Positions 41,302-48,917 of a stretch of 64,000 nucleotides of DNA are shown here, piece after piece. Position numbers and translations under genes: made by a program. The stretch is from IMG/VR virus record IMGVR_UViG_3300023179_006134, positions 22,037-86,036 of that record. One strand, 5' to 3'. The notes under the pieces were generated by a model. That model was not told where the DNA came from and did no database searches. It saw nothing but the letters and a program-made list of their open reading frames with translations. How positions within the stretch are numbered: position 1 is the stretch's first letter; each line of letters begins with the position of its first letter. Source of the DNA: a virus.

Positions 41302-41894
41302 TTTCCTCCAAAAACAATATCTTTCAAAATTTTCTTATAATGAGATACATCTATATGTAGGAATGGAGAGTATTTTTTGATTCTCCGACTTACAGTTTCC
41401 CATACAGGATCTTTAAGTTTCTTATCAAAGTCATTCCCGTACAGGAATATTTTATCACAGATTACCATAGTTTCAAGGCTTAACTTCCCACTCAGAAACT
41501 TTTTGAGAAGAGGTGGATGCCCTTTGGAACACTCAAATACTTTTTTAAAATTATACTCGGCAAATAAACTCTCACATTCTTCTTTGAAGAGATAAGAAAG
41601 AGACTGAATTTTTCTTTGCCATTCATTATAATTCTGATCTCCCGTTTTTATAATCTCACCAATCCATAAGGATTCAGAGTCATTACAGGAAACAAAATTT
41701 GATATAAAAAAATCTTCAATTTCTTTATCTGTTCTTTGTCTGGATATCTTTTCAAACCAAAAACGATCACGTCTCTTATAGAACGACTCTAGTGATGCTC
41801 TGGTCTTTTTACAATATTTGTAATAATCATAAGAATCTTTTGTAAAATGATTTTTGAGTGCCAGATAGGTTTTATAGCAGTCAAAGGGAGTCAT
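41298..41894 (-). CDS. gp59: DNA helicase loader gp59
   Basis: A 198-residue protein from the ATG at 41892-41894 (an upstream TTG/ATG would add MPLLLFLK). MTPFDCYKTYLALKNHFTK, SFYKRRDRFWFEKISRQ, FFISNFVSCNDSESLWIGEI match the T4 gp59 N-terminal HMG-like and C-terminal domains. gp59 loads the gp41 helicase on gp32-coated forks; proximity to gp32 agrees. Confidence 0.82.
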   Translation of the reverse strand: MTPFDCYKTYLALKNHFTKDSYDYYKYCKKTRASLESFYKRRDRFWFEKISRQRTDKEIEDFFISNFVSCNDSESLWIGEIIKTGDQNYNEWQRKIQSLSYLFKEECESLFAEYNFKKVFECSKGHPPLLKKFLSGKLSLETMVICDKIFLYGNDFDKKLKDPVWETVSRRIKKYSPFLHIDVSHYKKILKDIVFGGK

Positions 41895-41954
41895 TTTCAA
41901 AAAAAGTAATAGAGGCAATTTTTTCCTGGGAAATTTTTACCCCCCAAAATGGAA

Positions 41955-42212
41955 TTAAAAGACTAATTTGGCACGGGAGGTTTTTTTAAGAAAATTAAGT
42001 TCCGTTGCTTCATACCTAATCTTCTCTTTCAGTGGTTTTGATATAAGTTTAGGTATTGACTCAACATCGAGACTATTTTTTTCACAAAAGTATATAATTG
42101 CATCAATATAATTCATATCTTCGTGAGTCAGAACAAGATCTTCAATCTCTTGTGCGAACTTATTTGGACAATAAAATTTACTTTCAAGTATTTTTTCTAA
42201 TTCATTCTCCAT
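41955..42212 (-). CDS. gp33: Late promoter transcription accessory protein gp33
   Basis: An 85-residue protein starting MENELEKILESKFYCPNKFA inside the end of the exonuclease gene. LVLTHEDMNYIDAIIYFCEKNSLDVESIPKLISKPLKEKI is the gp33 signature; T4 gp33 links RNA polymerase and the sliding clamp at late promoters. A longer start at 42239 is open but less likely. Its presence fits the NATAAATA boxes seen here. Confidence 0.78.
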   Translation of the reverse strand: MENELEKILESKFYCPNKFAQEIEDLVLTHEDMNYIDAIIYFCEKNSLDVESIPKLISKPLKEKIRYEATELNFLKKTSRAKLVF

Positions 42213-42885
42213 TCTTTGCCCCAGTATTGTGATGTACAAATTCTTTGATGTAACGAACTAATAACTTAATATAATCCCCTTTGTTTCTTTTGTCAAATAC
42301 CTTCACTTCTCCGCCAGGAGTGACCATAATGGTAATCAACTTAACAGGAGCAATTTCAGTAAGTTCAAAGTATGCGGAGGCATAAAACATTTCCTGAACG
42401 AAATAGTTCTCAAGCCATTCTTCGGGTTTTATTTTTTCAGAAGTCTTAAAGTCTATAACTGCAAGTTCTCCATCATATTCTCCAATACAATCGACTCTTC
42501 CGGCAAGTCCAAGATATTCAGAGTAAAGAGTTCTTTCAATCGCATGAATATTATTTATCTTATCAAGTTCTGATTTGGCATGATAAAACATAAACTTTGA
42601 GAGAGGTTGATAATCGTCCCAGTTCAGTTCCTTATTTTCCAAATAGTCCTGACAGACCTGGTGAAAATCTGTGCCTCGTGCGGTTGCTCTTTTTGTGATA
42701 CGATTTGCTTCTTCAAGTCCAACACGTTCACGCCATTTCGCAAAGATTTGACGATTGTAAAAAGACGTTACAGAAGTAATCGAAGGCACCCACTGACCAT
42801 CAGGAAGATGATACAGACGAATACCATTTGTTTCTTTCTTTTCGAGTTCAAGATCACCTAAAAAATTATGATGAATAAATGTCAT
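42202..42885 (-). CDS. PD-(D/E)XK exonuclease family protein
   Basis: A 227-residue protein. The nuclease core is visible: RGTDFHQVCQDYLE (helix with His), YSEYLGLAGRVDCIGEYDGELAVIDFKTSEK, with the Asp of GRVD and the DFKT Asp-x-Lys, then QEMFYASAYF. This is the MGME1/RecB-like single-strand exonuclease type common in cyanophages, taken to degrade or process DNA in recombination. It overlaps PhoH by ATGA. Confidence 0.8.
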   Translation of the reverse strand: MTFIHHNFLGDLELEKKETNGIRLYHLPDGQWVPSITSVTSFYNRQIFAKWRERVGLEEANRITKRATARGTDFHQVCQDYLENKELNWDDYQPLSKFMFYHAKSELDKINNIHAIERTLYSEYLGLAGRVDCIGEYDGELAVIDFKTSEKIKPEEWLENYFVQEMFYASAYFELTEIAPVKLITIMVTPGGEVKVFDKRNKGDYIKLLVRYIKEFVHHNTGAKNGE

Positions 42886-43643
42886 AAATTAAGTTCCATT
42901 TTCGCAATAAGATATTCTTTAATTAATCCAGACCTTATGACATCATCAACACCAAACTCAACAATTCCAAATGATGGCATCGCACGAATAATTTTCATAA
43001 AATCAATCACACCATTTTTTTCATTTAATCTTACCAAATCACTTTGAGATGCGTCACCGCAGAAAAGAATTTTAGTATTTTCACCAACACGAGTAATTAT
43101 ACTATCAAGTTCGTGAAAATTCAAGTTTTCCAATTCATCAACAATAATAATACAATTATCAAGTGTTGTTCCACGAATAAATGAAGTACTCCAAAAACTA
43201 ATTGTTTCTTGAGATTTTAAATTGCCATAGAGCATTTCAAAATCAGCATCAGATGGCATCTGAAACATATACTTTACCATATTTTTGTATGGTATTTGAT
43301 ATAGTGATGATTTGTCTTCGTGACTTCCAGGAAGAAATCCAATTTCACGAGTAGGTACAAGAGACCTTACAATATAAATTTTTTCATATGGTGTATATTC
43401 ATTTAGAACATCTTGAAGTGCCTTATAGAGGCATAAAAAAGTTTTTCCTGAACCAGCAACACCATGAGCAACTAAATGTTTTCCTTCATCATACAAAGCA
43501 AATAAATTTCTTTGATTTTCTGTAAGTGGTTCAATATTTAAAAGTAATTCTGAATTGATTGGTTTTTTTCTTTTTACTTGCTTGGTAGTGAGACCAGCAC
43601 CGATGGGTTGGTAATCGTTGTTGCTTCTTCTCTTTCTTGTCAT
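42882..43643 (-). CDS. phoH: PhoH-like ATPase
   Basis: A 253-residue protein. Walker A GVAGSGKTFLCLYKAL near residue 62, YIVRSLVPTREIGFLPG, Walker B CIIIVDELENLNFHEL, and the sensor-like TKILFCGDASQSDL near residue 185. Cyanophage phoH is widespread; its role is unclear, though PhoH proteins are RNA-helicase/nuclease-related ATPases. The basic start (MTRKRRSNNDY) may bind nucleic acid. Confidence 0.92.
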   Translation of the reverse strand: MTRKRRSNNDYQPIGAGLTTKQVKRKKPINSELLLNIEPLTENQRNLFALYDEGKHLVAHGVAGSGKTFLCLYKALQDVLNEYTPYEKIYIVRSLVPTREIGFLPGSHEDKSSLYQIPYKNMVKYMFQMPSDADFEMLYGNLKSQETISFWSTSFIRGTTLDNCIIIVDELENLNFHELDSIITRVGENTKILFCGDASQSDLVRLNEKNGVIDFMKIIRAMPSFGIVEFGVDDVIRSGLIKEYLIAKMELNL

Positions 43644-43649
43644 TCTTTT

Positions 43650-43892
43650 TTAGATTGGTTTTACTTTAGATCCAGGAGCCTTTGATGCACGATCCAAAAC
43701 TTCGTTCCATCCAGGTTTTTTCTTCACAAGTGTATCCATCCATTCACCAAGTTCTACACCAGAAGCACATCCTTCTGACCAATCTCTTTGCCACTCTGGA
43801 TGATTTTTATACCATTCAGTGATATCATGAACACTCATTTCAATCACCTGTTTTTCACCAGTCTCTTTATTTACAATTGGATAAGTTGCCAT
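43650..43892 (-). CDS. Small conserved cyanophage protein
   Basis: An 80-residue protein (YPIVNKETGEKQVIEMSVHD, ITEWYKNHPEWQRDWSEGCAS, DRASKAPGSKVKP). The start resembles the short strand pair and helix found upstream of phoH in many T4-like cyanophages. No catalytic motif and no name. Confidence 0.7.
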   Translation of the reverse strand: MATYPIVNKETGEKQVIEMSVHDITEWYKNHPEWQRDWSEGCASGVELGEWMDTLVKKKPGWNEVLDRASKAPGSKVKPI

Positions 43893-43918
43893 TTGTTACA
43901 AATAATATACAAAGGTAT

Positions 43919-44587
43919 TTAGAATAATAACGAAGGTGGTTCAAAACAAACCCAATCAAGTGCTGATGCAATAGTTGGAAATTCATCCACAAAAATACAC
44001 TTACATCGTTCTGCGATTTCCTTATGCTCTGCCTGAGTTCCGTGAGCACTACGAAGGTCGATGTAATGTATCCAAGACCTTATACTGCCACTCATATAAA
44101 GACGTGTCTGTGTTGCCTGTGGAAGCACAAAACGGGCACATTCCTTTGCGACACCCTGAGCAAGAAGAAGATTGTAAATATTCAAACTCTCTTCAAAATG
44201 CTTTTTGATCATCAAACTCATAGTTTCTTTTAGATCACTTCCAAGATCATCTGTACTATTTTGTCTATTTTTTGTATCTTGTCTCCGCAGATCAGGTACA
44301 GGAATTTCAAGTTGAAGTTCTGTACTGTCTGCATACCTCTGACTAAACTGCTGAAAAGTAAAACTCCGATGACGGAGGATTTGCGTAGCAATCGCAAGCG
44401 AGGTATTAATCTCAACTGTAAGAAAAGCATGTTCAAAAATGCTCCAATGTTGATTCTTAATACAATACTTTATCAGACCCTCAAAACCCTGATTGCTTTG
44501 ATTTTTTGGATTACTGACACGAGCACAATAAGCAATATGTCTTTCTGCATTTGGGGTTACAGAAATTAATTTAACAGATTCAGTCAT
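43919..44587 (-). CDS. thyX: FAD-dependent thymidylate synthase ThyX
   Basis: A 222-residue protein from the ATG overlapping the upstream TGA. It contains the ThyX signature RHRSFTFQQFSQRY, WSIFEHAFLTVEI, and a late ARFVLPQATQTRLYMSGSIRSWIHYIDLR. ThyX makes dTMP from dUMP using methylene-tetrahydrofolate, FAD and NADPH, supplying dTTP for phage replication. Common in cyanophages. Confidence 0.95.
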   Translation of the reverse strand: MTESVKLISVTPNAERHIAYCARVSNPKNQSNQGFEGLIKYCIKNQHWSIFEHAFLTVEINTSLAIATQILRHRSFTFQQFSQRYADSTELQLEIPVPDLRRQDTKNRQNSTDDLGSDLKETMSLMIKKHFEESLNIYNLLLAQGVAKECARFVLPQATQTRLYMSGSIRSWIHYIDLRSAHGTQAEHKEIAERCKCIFVDEFPTIASALDWVCFEPPSLLF

Positions 44588-44835
44588 GAAAACCAACTTC
44601 CTCTTAATGTTTTATAAGATTCACATAACGATTTAGTCAATTTTTTGATTTGGGTGTATGCGTCTTCTGTGGTGATTTTTCCACTACTAGCAAGTGAAGA
44701 AATATAACCAACGTGAGTCGCATAAACACTCAAATTGTTTTGTGCCGCAATGTCCAGAAAATCTCCATCTCCCGTAGGAACAGCAAATAGAAATTTTTCA
44801 AGATCTTTATTCATTTCGTTTTTAGTCGTCGTCAT
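44584..44835 (-). CDS. Small hypothetical protein upstream of thyX
   Basis: An 83-residue protein from the ATG at 44833-44835, overlapping the stop of the acidic 55-residue gene; a start 24 bases upstream is also open. EKFLFAVPTGDGDFLDIAAQNN and YTQIKKLTKSLCESYKTLRG give a mostly helical protein. No family recognised. ATGA overlap with thyX implies coupling. Confidence 0.65.
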   Translation of the reverse strand: MTTTKNEMNKDLEKFLFAVPTGDGDFLDIAAQNNLSVYATHVGYISSLASSGKITTEDAYTQIKKLTKSLCESYKTLRGSWFS

Positions 44836-44989
44836 CTTCGAATACCTCATCGTAATCATCTATGTCTCCAATACGTGGAGCAACCGTTTCATATGCATAA
44901 GACTCTGGACTTGAATATACTTCTGCCTTTAATGAATCAACCAGAAGTTCCATATTTTTAATAATGATTTTAATTTTATCTTGATTCAT
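44822..44989 (-). CDS. Small acidic protein, first gene of the thyX-phoH unit
   Basis: A 55-residue ORF: MNQDKIKIIIKNMELLVDSL then PESYAYETVAPRIGDIDDYDEV and a run of Asp. It lies 24 bases after the consensus promoter at 45013-45041, and its stop overlaps the next start. Acidic small phage proteins often mimic DNA or bind host polymerase, but nothing here proves that. Confidence 0.65.
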   Translation of the reverse strand: MNQDKIKIIIKNMELLVDSLKAEVYSSPESYAYETVAPRIGDIDDYDEVFEDDDD

Positions 44990-45012
44990 AGTTTTTCATC
45001 TATAGCAAAGAT

Positions 45013-45041
45013 ATTATAGAAGAAAACATAAGAAATGTCAA
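45013..45041 (-). promoter_or_regulatory. Consensus sigma70 promoter
   Basis: TTGACA (45036-45041) and TATAAT (45013-45018), spacer 17 bases, full consensus on the minus strand. It drives the unit from the acidic 55-residue gene through thyX, phoH, gp33 and gp59 toward gp32. Confidence 0.88.
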
Positions 45042-45043
45042 GT

Positions 45044-45757
45044 TCAATATTTAATGATTTCAAAGACACCATCTTTTTCTACAAGTGCAGAGCAAGTATC
45101 TGTCCAATCTCCGGCACACATATAAATCGTTCCCTGATACTCACGAATATTTGCATGATGAATATGTCCGGCAATCACACCATCATATTCTCCAATTCTT
45201 CTTACGTGATGTATCAAATCCATTTCATACTTATCAATAAACTTTTTACCTCTTGGAATTGATTTGAGAAAATTAATCAAAGAAAAACCAAAAGTCTTGT
45301 TTAGAAAAATATTCAGAGGTGTGATTGTTTCATATCCCCAGTTCATAAAATATTGCTTCCAGGAACCAGATGAGAACTCGGAATAAAAATCACCGTGAAT
45401 GCATAAAAACTTTCTATTTTTTGTGCTGTGATGAATATAAGAATCACAGATGATAAGATTTTGATGTAGATAAAAAGAACCAGTGTTTACATATTTTCTT
45501 GCGACTGCATCGTGATTACCGAGAATATAAACAACCTCTGTTCCTTTTCTAGACAATTCTAAAATTTTTTCAACTGCCTTTGTATGTTGAGTTTTCCACA
45601 GAGTATTATGTTTTTCCATACAATATATGTCTATAATATCTCCGACCATTACAAGTTTTTTTGTATCAAGTTGATTTAGAAACTTGAGAAACTTATCAGC
45701 ATTACATCGGTCGGTTCCGAGATGAACATCTGAGATAAAGACTGTATCGTGAGTCAT
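45044..45757 (-). CDS. Metallophosphoesterase, LpxH-like
   Basis: A 237-residue calcineurin-fold protein with all metal motifs: FISDVHLG, VGDIID, ILGNHDAV, CIHGD and GHIHH. The order, length and IHGDFYSEF segment resemble UDP-2,3-diacylglucosamine hydrolase. Cyanophages sometimes carry such phosphoesterases; action on lipid A precursors or nucleotides is possible but not shown. The start overlaps speD by ATGA. Confidence 0.8.
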   Translation of the reverse strand: MTHDTVFISDVHLGTDRCNADKFLKFLNQLDTKKLVMVGDIIDIYCMEKHNTLWKTQHTKAVEKILELSRKGTEVVYILGNHDAVARKYVNTGSFYLHQNLIICDSYIHHSTKNRKFLCIHGDFYSEFSSGSWKQYFMNWGYETITPLNIFLNKTFGFSLINFLKSIPRGKKFIDKYEMDLIHHVRRIGEYDGVIAGHIHHANIREYQGTIYMCAGDWTDTCSALVEKDGVFEIIKY

Positions 45758-46080
45758 CGTTCTATGTAAGAAAGTGTGTGGTTCGTTGGGTTAAGTTGTT
45801 GAACAATCATATCACAACCCAATTTTGGATTTGAATCACCACATGTATAGCAATCTGCTGCTGCCTTTCCTTCTTCTGGCCAGGTATGAATACTAATATG
45901 ACTTTCTGAAAGTAGGCATATTACAGTTGCTCCTTGCGGATCAAATTTTTTAAAAACTGTTTGAAGAACTTTTGCACCACTTATAACTGCTGCTTCTTCG
46001 AGTAACCTTACAAGATAATGCTCGTCATTCAAAAGAACAAACGAGCATCCATACAGATTAAGTAAGTAGTGCTTTCCCAT
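45754..46080 (-). CDS. speD: S-adenosylmethionine decarboxylase proenzyme SpeD
   Basis: A 108-residue protein. The processing and catalytic SESHISIHTWPEEGKAAADCYTCG motif is present (SESHISIHTWPE and CYTCG); self-cleavage before the Ser creates the pyruvoyl group. It makes decarboxylated SAM for spermidine synthesis. A well-known cyanophage auxiliary gene. Size equals the prokaryotic short form. Confidence 0.93.
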   Translation of the reverse strand: MGKHYLLNLYGCSFVLLNDEHYLVRLLEEAAVISGAKVLQTVFKKFDPQGATVICLLSESHISIHTWPEEGKAAADCYTCGDSNPKLGCDMIVQQLNPTNHTLSYIER

Positions 46081-46271
46081 TAATCTACCGGATCTTCTTG
46101 TGCTTCTTTAATCAATGAACTCACATATGCCTCAGTTCCGTCCATTGTTTTCACAGCAAAAAGAGGAGACTTCATATATTGCTTGACTTTTTTATATTTT
46201 TTCAAGAGTTTTGATACTTCATCATCATCAATAATCACTTTTGCATTATTATTTTGAAATCCCGTAGTCAT
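46080..46271 (-). CDS. Small hypothetical protein
   Basis: A 63-residue protein (VIIDDDEVSKLLKKYKKVKQY, VKTMDGTEAYVSSLIKEAQED). A helix rich in Lys is followed by a strand pair. It abuts speD and overlaps the next gene by four bases. Unknown. Confidence 0.6.
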   Translation of the reverse strand: MTTGFQNNNAKVIIDDDEVSKLLKKYKKVKQYMKSPLFAVKTMDGTEAYVSSLIKEAQEDPVD

Positions 46272-46618
46272 CTTTTTTTCTTTTTCTCTGGTGTTTTATA
46301 TCCCCACGACCTGGGACTTATTGTTCCATATCCATATTTAATCTTTTGAAGTGCTCCTGGACCGTATTTGTCATAATACATATCAAAAATATTTACCTGT
46401 TTACTTGCACGGCAGAGATCAAGATATTCTTTACCTTCGTATACATACCAAACCAAATATGCATCAAGAGGAAATGTTTTATCTTTTGTATCTTCTAATT
46501 TTGTTTTTTCGAGTAATATATCACACCCATACTGAGAAGGTAGAATTTCGGATTGTTTTGAATCTGATTCCATTTTGCCCTTCTTAATAGTATTTTTGTT
46601 CACAATACCTTGACTCAT
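46268..46618 (-). CDS. Hypothetical cyanophage protein
   Basis: A 116-residue protein from the ATG that overlaps the upstream TGA (TGATG). FPLDAYLVWYVYEGKEYLDL, DMYYDKYGPGALQKIKYGYG and a Lys-rich tail are conserved-looking. No family recognised. The basic tail could bind nucleic acid. Confidence 0.65.
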   Translation of the reverse strand: MSQGIVNKNTIKKGKMESDSKQSEILPSQYGCDILLEKTKLEDTKDKTFPLDAYLVWYVYEGKEYLDLCRASKQVNIFDMYYDKYGPGALQKIKYGYGTISPRSWGYKTPEKKKKR

Positions 46619-47178
46619 CAAGAACGTCCTCCCCATACAATATCAGGATATGCCTCTTTTACATTTTCGAGACTAATCTTATACTTTGTCTGAAGTTTTT
46701 TATCCTTTACAAGACATAGAACTTCAGATTCTTTGGAGTGTAAACCTTGGAGCATATTGATAAACATCATCTCTCTACGAGTTGTAGAAAGATTGTGATT
46801 ACCACCCTTTACAAAATGATAAAGATTTTGATATTCTCTTCTTAATGAAGTTCTTCCTTTTCCCTCAAGATCCTGCATTGTGGCAGACTCACCACCATTT
46901 GCCTCACGAATCAAGTTATCAGAAAGATTACCGGAATAAACATTCTGATCCTTCACATCACCATAAGGAACTTCTCCTTCGGGAAGAAGAGATATTACGC
47001 TTTCATCAAAGTTCCAAATCAAAATGGTCTTTAATGAATCGTGTTCATAGGTCTTGAGAACCTCAACTTTCTTTGCGTTTGACCTTTGTTTAGATGCTAA
47101 ATCTAAAATCTCAAAGATAAATGGATTGGGAGGAAGAGTTTCAATTGGTTTTTCACTCGTCGTCTTCTTCGTCGTCAT
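46618..47178 (-). CDS. Conserved cyanophage protein (DUF6433-like)
   Basis: A 186-residue protein, start placed at MTTKKTTSEKP. FIFEILDLASKQRSNAKKVEVL, ILIWNFDESVISLLPEGEVPYG and FINMLQGLHSKESEVLCLVKDKKL fit the helical DUF6433 type that I associate with T4-like phages; it is often near the late sigma or clamp genes. The assignment is from memory of the pattern. It overlaps its neighbours at both ends. Confidence 0.6.
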   Translation of the reverse strand: MTTKKTTSEKPIETLPPNPFIFEILDLASKQRSNAKKVEVLKTYEHDSLKTILIWNFDESVISLLPEGEVPYGDVKDQNVYSGNLSDNLIREANGGESATMQDLEGKGRTSLRREYQNLYHFVKGGNHNLSTTRREMMFINMLQGLHSKESEVLCLVKDKKLQTKYKISLENVKEAYPDIVWGGRS

Positions 47179-47386
47179 CATCGTACTCGTCATAATTGTT
47201 TTCAAATCTTACAGATACTACTTCATCGGGAATTATTTGTCCATTTTCATCAAAAAACTCTGGGTGTAAATATGGAGTTCTTGTTTCGAGAGCATGTCTA
47301 TATGCTAACCATCCTATAACTCCACCAACCATAAAAAATAACAAAGTGAGCATTGAAAAAAATGCGGTTACATATGCTGGTTCCAT
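47153..47386 (-). CDS. Small membrane protein with acidic tail
   Basis: A 77-residue protein: one transmembrane helix (residues 4-27, VTAFFSMLTLLFFMVGGVIGW), a short loop with LHPEFFDENGQII, and a C-terminal run of Asp and Glu. This one-pass protein recurs in cyanomyoviruses. Location in the host inner membrane is inferred; function unknown. Confidence 0.7.
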   Translation of the reverse strand: MEPAYVTAFFSMLTLLFFMVGGVIGWLAYRHALETRTPYLHPEFFDENGQIIPDEVVSVRFENNYDEYDDDDEEDDE

Positions 47387-47404
47387 TTTCCTTCTCCAGA
47401 GAGT

Positions 47405-47599
47405 TTATTTTTTTCTTATATCAAAGTGAAATTCAATAAAGAAATCAAACTCTCTCTGAAAGAGTATAATCATTTTTCCAAACTTCACTTGAAAAGTTTT
47501 TGGTGCTAATGATTCTCTCCTCCTATTTCGAAGTAAAAGTTCAACACCCCGATTGATTTGGAGTTCATTTTTATTTATATCTACATCATCATGATCCAT
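47405..47599 (-). CDS. Small hypothetical protein
   Basis: A 64-residue protein starting MDHDDVDINKNELQINRGVE from an ATG overlapping the glutaredoxin stop. Arg-rich middle (LLLRNRRRES) and strand-rich end (VKFGKMIILFQREFDFFIEF). Unknown. A TATAAATA (47572-47579) lies in its start on the same strand and could serve the membrane protein downstream. Confidence 0.55.
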   Translation of the reverse strand: MDHDDVDINKNELQINRGVELLLRNRRRESLAPKTFQVKFGKMIILFQREFDFFIEFHFDIRKK

Positions 47600-47835
47600 C
47601 AAATCAGTTTTTGTTCTCTTAGATATTGAATGGTATCAGAACACCCTCCAAGATGTTGTTCATCACAAATCACTTGAGGAAAAGTTGAACCCTCTCCAAA
47701 CTCTGCATAAAATTGAGTTTTATCAAAGTCTCTTCCAAGATTATAAACAACATATTTGAGTTCAGAAAGTTGAAATACTTGTTGAATTTTAGTGCAATAT
47801 GGACAACCATCCTTTGAATAAATTGTGAAAGTCAT
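47599..47835 (-). CDS. nrdC: Glutaredoxin
   Basis: A 78-residue thioredoxin-fold protein. FTIYSKDGCPYCTKIQ carries the CPYC redox pair at residues 10-13, TFPQVICDEQHLGGCSDTIQYL has the cis-Pro and glutathione-binding GGCSD. It probably reduces ribonucleotide reductase. Its ATG overlaps the stop of a 30-residue membrane peptide. Confidence 0.92.
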   Translation of the reverse strand: MTFTIYSKDGCPYCTKIQQVFQLSELKYVVYNLGRDFDKTQFYAEFGEGSTFPQVICDEQHLGGCSDTIQYLREQKLI

Positions 47836-47924
47836 AAGATAAGTAAAATTGGTATAATAATTGATAGATGTGCAATGATGAAACCTCCAAAAAATGATTG
47901 GAGATCAATACTTTTAGATTTCAT
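47832..47924 (-). CDS. 30-residue membrane peptide between HNH and glutaredoxin
   Basis: MKSKSIDLQSFFGGFIIAHL then SIIIPILLIL: a basic start and one hydrophobic helix. Its ATG overlaps the TAA of the HNH gene and its TGA overlaps the glutaredoxin ATG, the same tight packing as the real neighbours, which argues that it is translated. Function unknown. Confidence 0.55.
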   Translation of the reverse strand: MKSKSIDLQSFFGGFIIAHLSIIIPILLIL

Positions 47925-48307
47925 TAAGTTGCATTATTTCTTCGGGATCCATACGTATATAGATTTGAGTTTGTTTTAGGTTTCATCCAATTGATTATAA
48001 CATCATATTTTTCTTCTGTAAAGAAATCCTGATTATAATACCACTCCTCCCAGTCGGTATGAGATTTTGAGTTATTACAAAACCTACAACAGCACACTAC
48101 ATTTGTGAGAAAATCACTCCCACCTTTACACTGTGGAATAATATGATCGATTGTAAGATTTTCTGTGTTTCCGCAGTATGCACATTTATGATTCCATTTA
48201 TCTTTGATTGATTGTCTCCACATTCGTTTTGCGTCTGCCGATGAAGTTGTTTGTAAATGAAACAAATAATCTTCGGAAGAATTGTAGAGGTGCATACAAA
48301 GAAGCAT
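47924..48307 (-). CDS. HNH endonuclease
   Basis: A 127-residue protein (or 123 from the ATG at 48293-48295). CAYCG and CCCRFCNNSK are zinc Cys pairs; LTIDHIIPQCKGGSDFLTNVVC is the HNH/beta-beta-alpha metal core. Free-standing HNH nucleases are common in T4-like phages, either as homing enzymes or as DNA-processing factors. No intron is seen here. Confidence 0.88.
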   Translation of the reverse strand: MLLCMHLYNSSEDYLFHLQTTSSADAKRMWRQSIKDKWNHKCAYCGNTENLTIDHIIPQCKGGSDFLTNVVCCCRFCNNSKSHTDWEEWYYNQDFFTEEKYDVIINWMKPKTNSNLYTYGSRRNNAT

Positions 48308-48314
48308 CTACGAG

Positions 48315-48322
48315 TATTTATG
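48315..48322 (-). promoter_or_regulatory. Possible late promoter box
   Basis: CATAAATA on the minus strand just before the HNH gene and after the terminator at 48331-48351. With this box the second ATG of the HNH gene (48295) would have a leader of about 14 bases. Confidence 0.4.
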
Positions 48323-48330
48323 ATAAAAAA

Positions 48331-48351
48331 AGACCCCCCCGAAGGAGGTCT
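48331..48351 (-). terminator. Intrinsic terminator after the small secreted-protein gene
   Basis: On the minus strand a C/G-rich hairpin (AGACCTCC...GGGGGTCT type, one mismatch) is followed by TTTTTTT. It lies about 150 bases past the stop at 48505 and ahead of the HNH gene. Confidence 0.7.
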
Positions 48352-48361
48352 CTGTATTATT

Positions 48362-48412
48362 TTATTTTACTTCCTTCACAAACTTAACACCACGATATAC
48401 TGCTTGTGACAT
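48362..48412 (-). CDS. Possible 16-residue ORF with YRGV motif
   Basis: MSQAVYRGVKFVKEVK and stop. The VYRGV-x-F pattern resembles the short cyanobacterial/cyanophage DUF4278-type peptides, but no ribosome-binding site is visible. The rest of 48308-48504 holds only the terminator and a late-like box. Confidence 0.25.
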   Translation of the reverse strand: MSQAVYRGVKFVKEVK

Positions 48413-48504
48413 TAGATTACTTATTGAATACAATGATATGTAGTCAAATATTTTTGTAACTCTTGATATAAATTTGTATCAACCTTTCGTTTTCAATTTG
48501 AGTA

Positions 48505-48870
48505 TCAAAAAGCAGTTCTCACAGCATCTAGCAATTCATTTACTGATACTATACTGTAACCAGAAACAGCAGTGATTGCCTGATTTGTAGCAGGCACACA
48601 CCACACAACAACTTTCATATTTCCAACAGTTGCCCATTGAGTATTGCTATCTTCTCTAGACATATCCTTCGCAGCAAGCTCAAAGAATTTTGCTCGTGCT
48701 CTTGAACGACAAAGAATTGGAGATGACACATTATCATAAGCCAGTGCCATTGATGGAGGAATTGTAGTATAAGGGTATGAACCAGACAAAACTTTAGGTG
48801 GTTCAGATGCAAAAGCAGGTGCAACAGACATAGTGACTGCGGCAGCTGCTGTAAGAATATATTTAATCAT
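48505..48870 (-). CDS. Small secreted protein with signal peptide
   Basis: A 121-residue protein. Residues 1-22 (MIKYILTAAAAVTMSVAPAFA) are a Sec signal with an AFA cleavage site. The mature part has CRSRARAKFFELAAKDM and VVWCVPATNQ; two Cys could form a disulfide in the periplasm. It has its own sigma70 promoter at 48918-48946 and a terminator. Function unknown; periplasmic place next to psbA and hli is notable. Confidence 0.72.
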   Translation of the reverse strand: MIKYILTAAAAVTMSVAPAFASEPPKVLSGSYPYTTIPPSMALAYDNVSSPILCRSRARAKFFELAAKDMSREDSNTQWATVGNMKVVVWCVPATNQAITAVSGYSIVSVNELLDAVRTAF

Positions 48871-48889
48871 TTTTTTAGTAATCGATTAT

Positions 48890-48911
48890 AAAAAAAGAGA
48901 CCCGTTAAGGT
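48890..48911 (-). terminator. psbA terminator
   Basis: AGAGACC and GGTCTCT form a perfect 7-bp stem around a 6-base loop; on the minus strand TTTTTTT follows. It is about 35 bases past the psbA stop. The start point of the next promoter (48918-48946) falls at its edge. Confidence 0.8.
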
Positions 48912-48917
48912 CTCTAT

